Of a DNA stretch of 64,000 nucleotides, positions 63,116 to 64,000 are shown in pieces (position 1 is the stretch's first letter; each line of letters opens with the position of its first letter). The translations under genes were made by a program, and so were the position numbers. The notes beneath the pieces were generated by a model that was not told the origin of the DNA, ran no database searches, and was given only the letters and a program-made list of their open reading frames with translations. Source of the stretch: Gibbula magus (Eukaryota; Mollusca; Gastropoda; Trochida; Trochidae); NCBI GenBank assembly GCA_936450465.1, contig OW388300.1, forward strand, positions 17,373,266-17,437,265, read 5' to 3'.

Positions 63116-63584
63116 CGGTGTGACTCGCTACTTCACTGACACAAAAATCAATATTTCTATACGGCCCATTGAGTACAGGTGTATGGCTTGTGACGTCACT
63201 CATGTAACACAGGTGTAAACACAGATGTTCACTTGGGATATACCTTGATAAACGATCAAAAGTATTTCCGTACTTGATCACAGCAAGAGTAACTGACAAA
63301 TATACCGTGAAGAACACGGCACATGCACCAAGTCTATACAGAAAGTACCAACTTGCACCGTGACGAGTATACGGTGTATACATCCCGACATGGCCGACTT
63401 GTTTCGTCCCAGGTGGGTGAGAAAACAAGCCAATCCTGGCTCTGTACAAGCCTATATCATTCATAATTTCGTTCAATAGACACAGAAATACCTTGGATTG
63501 TCTTGGGTTTACGTTCACAGTGGTTCCATTCCTTTGATGGGCTATATTTGCATTAAAATAATGGAGCTCTGAATATGTGGACAC
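63090..63584 (-). CDS. LINE 5'-end open frame of 164 codons, membrane-like segment
   Basis: This frame starts with ATG about 25 bases inside the 5' end of the LINE and runs 164 codons without interruption. I recognise no domain. Around residues 79-105 there is a hydrophobic stretch (WYFLYRLGACAVFFTVYLSV, then TLAVIKYG) that could cross a membrane or act as an internal signal anchor. The rest is rich in His, Tyr and Arg. Its TGA stop overlaps the start of the 2A core, which lies in another frame. One small frameshift would join it to the 2A motif and ORF1, so in the intact element it may be the N-terminal part released by 2A. That is an inference. It could also be a 5' leader that is open by chance. 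Confidence 0.45.
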   Translation of the reverse strand: MSTYSELHYFNANIAHQRNGTTVNVNPRQSKVFLCLLNEIMNDIGLYRARIGLFSHPPGTKQVGHVGMYTPYTRHGASWYFLYRLGACAVFFTVYLSVTLAVIKYGNTFDRLSRYIPSEHLCLHLCYMSDVTSHTPVLNGPYRNIDFCVSEVASHTAAPVDSSK

Positions 63585-64000
63585 TCACTAGGGGCGTTTA
63601 ACTCTTATCAGGACACATATGTTATTAAAAGTTAAATACATGTAGTTCTAAAACGATTGCAAAACGCTGTTCCAAGTGCACAATGTTCTACTTATCTGTA
63701 TAATCTGCCTTGCAGGACATTTTCCTGACAATAGCTAATCACAAAGCCATAAAAATGTGTGTGGCAGGGAAATCTAATACAGTAATTTGTAAATGAAACA
63801 TCAAAGCGACAGTATTTATAAACCTTCCGCATCCGTTATAATCATTATCCTTGGGAATAAGAAAAACTATCTTTCCTGAACATATTTTGACTATAGTAAC
63901 GGACGACATGTCAGTTGATACTGTTTTCCTAATTAATAACGAAAACCATTATTTCATACCTGATGTAATGGTTTCTGAAATACAGATGTTTTTATTCAAA

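Larger units (their letters stand above)
58018..63607 (-). mobile_element. Nearly full-length APE-type LINE with 2A motif
   Basis: Block C is uninterrupted at GACGTCAGGACATATG (near 47530), so the whole stretch is an insertion. On the minus strand it has, in order, an upstream 164-codon frame, ORF1 with a 2A motif, endonuclease, reverse transcriptase, zinc knuckle and a 3' end in GTTGAAGTTGAAGT repeats. The target duplication is short (TCA at most) or unclear. The reverse transcriptase has LRQGC instead of the PQGS of CR1/Jockey types, so it belongs with the RTE/L1/Tx1-like side; I leave the exact clade open. It is decayed in several places. Confidence 0.85.
52440..64000. repeat. Second segmental duplication, block D
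   Basis: This is the partner of block C, continuing to the end of the window. Two LINE insertions (55324-56436 and 58018-63607) and a 616-bp tandem duplication (57711-58942) lengthen it. The last 390 bases (63611-64000) resume the sequence of 47540-47935. Confidence 0.8.

Overview
This is AT-rich, gene-poor animal DNA, most likely from a mollusc and probably a gastropod. The evidence is indirect: tRNA-derived SINEs whose 3' end reads GGCGTTAAACCCCAACTCAC and then CACCTC-type repeats, APE-type LINEs (one with a 2A peptide), many TTAA-flanked MITEs, and telomere-type TTAGGG repeats. No host protein-coding gene can be called with confidence. Nearly all long open frames are retrotransposon pieces, translated tandem repeats or chance frames.

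Layout. From about 1.6 to 29 kb a unit with a core of about 11 kb is repeated in tandem: unit 1 at 1616-17815, unit 2 at 17816-28610, and the start of a third at 28611-29040. Each unit itself contains older, diverged sub-repeats. Unit 1 carries three insertions that unit 2 lacks: a 353-bp TTAA-flanked MITE at 8500-8852, a 1.34-kb foldback insertion at 9799-11135, and a 3.51-kb element at 11983-15492 whose inverted ends are long arrays of a 21-bp palindromic repeat. Unit 2 carries a SINE that unit 1 lacks. The empty counterparts let the insertion sites be read directly. From 29 to 43.5 kb the sequence is mostly single-copy, with SINEs, MITEs, microsatellites and several strong hairpins, including a perfect 54-bp inverted repeat at 34006-34140. 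From 43.5 kb to the end there is a second duplication: block C (about 43540-47935) and block D (about 52440-64000). Between the blocks lie a SINE, unique sequence and a MITE containing a smaller element filled with telomere-like repeats (51986-52203). Block D is expanded by a truncated CR1/L2-type LINE (55324-56436) and by a nearly full-length but decayed LINE (58018-63607).

How the parts work together. The full-length LINE, on the minus strand, encodes in order: an upstream 164-codon frame with a membrane-like segment, a 2A ribosome-skipping motif (DVESNPGP), a coiled-coil and RNA-binding ORF1 protein, an APE-type endonuclease, a reverse transcriptase and a C-terminal zinc knuckle. Frameshifts, an in-frame stop and changed catalytic residues (FADN for FADD, SKH for SDH) mark this copy as dead. 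The SINEs and MITEs encode no protein and would need enzymes supplied from elsewhere. The two duplicated blocks, with their insertions present or absent, give a relative history of insertion and duplication. Identity levels and copy numbers are judged by eye, not computed.
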